Assembly: GCF_000243335.1 (NCBI RefSeq)
Contig: NZ_JH597773.1
Location: forward strand, 2,163,550-2,227,549
Source: Leptonema illini DSM 21528
GTDB taxonomy: Bacteria; Spirochaetota; Leptospiria; Leptospirales; Leptonemataceae
DNA: 64,000 nucleotides
Direction of reading: 5' to 3'
Shown here: one piece after another, positions 63,385 through 64,000 of the stretch
How the letters are laid out: each line of letters begins with the position of its first letter
Numbering within the stretch: position 1 is the first letter of the stretch
Notes under the pieces: model-generated
What the model was told of the DNA's origin: nothing
Seen by the model: only the letters and a program-made list of their open reading frames with translations
Databases searched by the model: none
Translations under genes and position numbers: made by a program

Positions 63385-64000
63385 CCCTGCTCCCGTACCA
63401 TTTTCTCGAGAAATTCAATGCGGCGGCGTTTCTCGTCAGAGTTCCATTCCTCTTTACCGAATTGAGAGGCCTCGTATTCCTGCGTTTCGTGCGGTGCGGC
63501 CATGCGAACGAACTCCCATAGAGGCTCTGTATGATCACCTGAGACCTCTTCGCCCGTTTCAATCGAACGCTGCACCATATCGGGCGTTACCGGGGAGTTA
63601 TTTCTTCGCGCACGCAGCTGACGCACGACATACGGACCGTCCACGCCCTGATCACGCAGGATCTTTCCGAAGAAACGCAGAGCGACGACCTGGCGGCCGG
63701 GCTCGAACTTGCCTTCTAAGCTGGCGGTGGCAAGAAAACGATTCGGATCATTCTTCTCCTGCAGATTGGCCTCGATCAGGTAATAGCCAGCCTTATGAAT
63801 CTGTATCGGCACGCGCACGACAAGATGACCGTCTTCATTGTGATCGGTGATTCCCTGCTGGAATTCGGCGACGACATGGGGCGTGCTGAACCAGCCCACG
63901 CGCTGATTGTGTTCTTTGCCCGCCACGTTGAAAGTGGCTTCCACAAACATATCGCCCCAGTCGGCCTTTGTCGGTCGCACGGTGACCGTGTACATGAGAT
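63381..64000 (-). CDS. hypothetical protein, 5' end beyond the window
   Basis: The frame is still open at the window edge, so the N terminus is missing. The visible 205 or so residues contain a beta-sandwich-like segment (GHLVVRVPIQIHKAGYYLIE, ANLQEKNDPNRFLATAS, GRQVVALRFFGKIL) and a charged helical tail (SDEKRRRIEFLEKMVRE). The HKAGYYLIEANL strand is typical of exported Ig-like or CARDB-like domains. The function was not recognised. It overlaps the lipoprotein gene by four bases. Confidence 0.65.
   Translation of the reverse strand, partial: LMYTVTVRPTKADWGDMFVEATFNVAGKEHNQRVGWFSTPHVVAEFQQGITDHNEDGHLVVRVPIQIHKAGYYLIEANLQEKNDPNRFLATASLEGKFEPGRQVVALRFFGKILRDQGVDGPYVVRQLRARRNNSPVTPDMVQRSIETGEEVSGDHTEPLWEFVRMAAPHETQEYEASQFGKEEWNSDEKRRRIEFLEKMVREQG

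Overview
The window looks like chromosome of a moderately GC-rich spirochaete of the Leptospiraceae, possibly Leptonema-like. This is inferred from the number of Leptospira-style envelope proteins (OmpA-like, MORN, TPR and NHL proteins, lipoproteins), an intact rpsU-dnaG-rpoD operon, short-form HisG, and many unrecognised genes in tightly overlapping operons. No rRNA, tRNA, CRISPR array, phage or replication origin was recognised. Most genes are housekeeping or envelope genes, often joined by ATGA or GTGA stop/start overlaps.

Layout. 0.1-9.9 kb: metK, two exported proteins, mnmA-DUF4015-hslO, and an SRPBCC/ACT-domain pair. 10-17.5 kb: riboflavin synthase, a metallophosphoesterase with a large orphan protein, a transglutaminase-like protein, and a run encoding a CobW GTPase, an aquaporin-like protein, a PCuAC copper chaperone and Sco. 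17.5-23.4 kb is an accessory island: two structurally matching hairpin repeats, lipoproteins, two tandem IS5-family elements inside a small hairpin element, and a nested palindromic tract ending at the rpoD stop. 23.4-33.6 kb: rpoD, dnaG and rpsU on the minus strand, small orphans, a TPR protein and dnaE. 33.6-34 kb: a cluster of dispersed inverted repeats.

34-46.9 kb: an atypical sigma factor with a frameshifted partner gene, an M23 peptidase, large TPR and NHL proteins, an LptF/LptG-type permease, a heptosyltransferase-like enzyme, a MORN lipoprotein and an orphan ParA. 46.9-60.6 kb: gatB-pdxH, malic enzyme, a four-gene run (DCC-family protein, DUF547, MBL-fold lipoprotein and a nearby zinc-PLC-like protein), then scpB-pheA-tyrA/cmk-rpsA-TPR-hisG. 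TyrA and cytidylate kinase are one polypeptide. 60.8-62 kb holds a second copy of one IS, again inside the hairpin element. The window ends in a DUF2231 gene and two hypothetical genes, the last cut by the window edge.

The most unusual signals are the pair of intergenic hairpins with the same fold but compensating stem changes, the repeated use of one small hairpin element as an IS landing site, the TyrA-Cmk fusion, and a sigma factor with a long inserted linker whose neighbouring gene needs a frame change at an A7 run.
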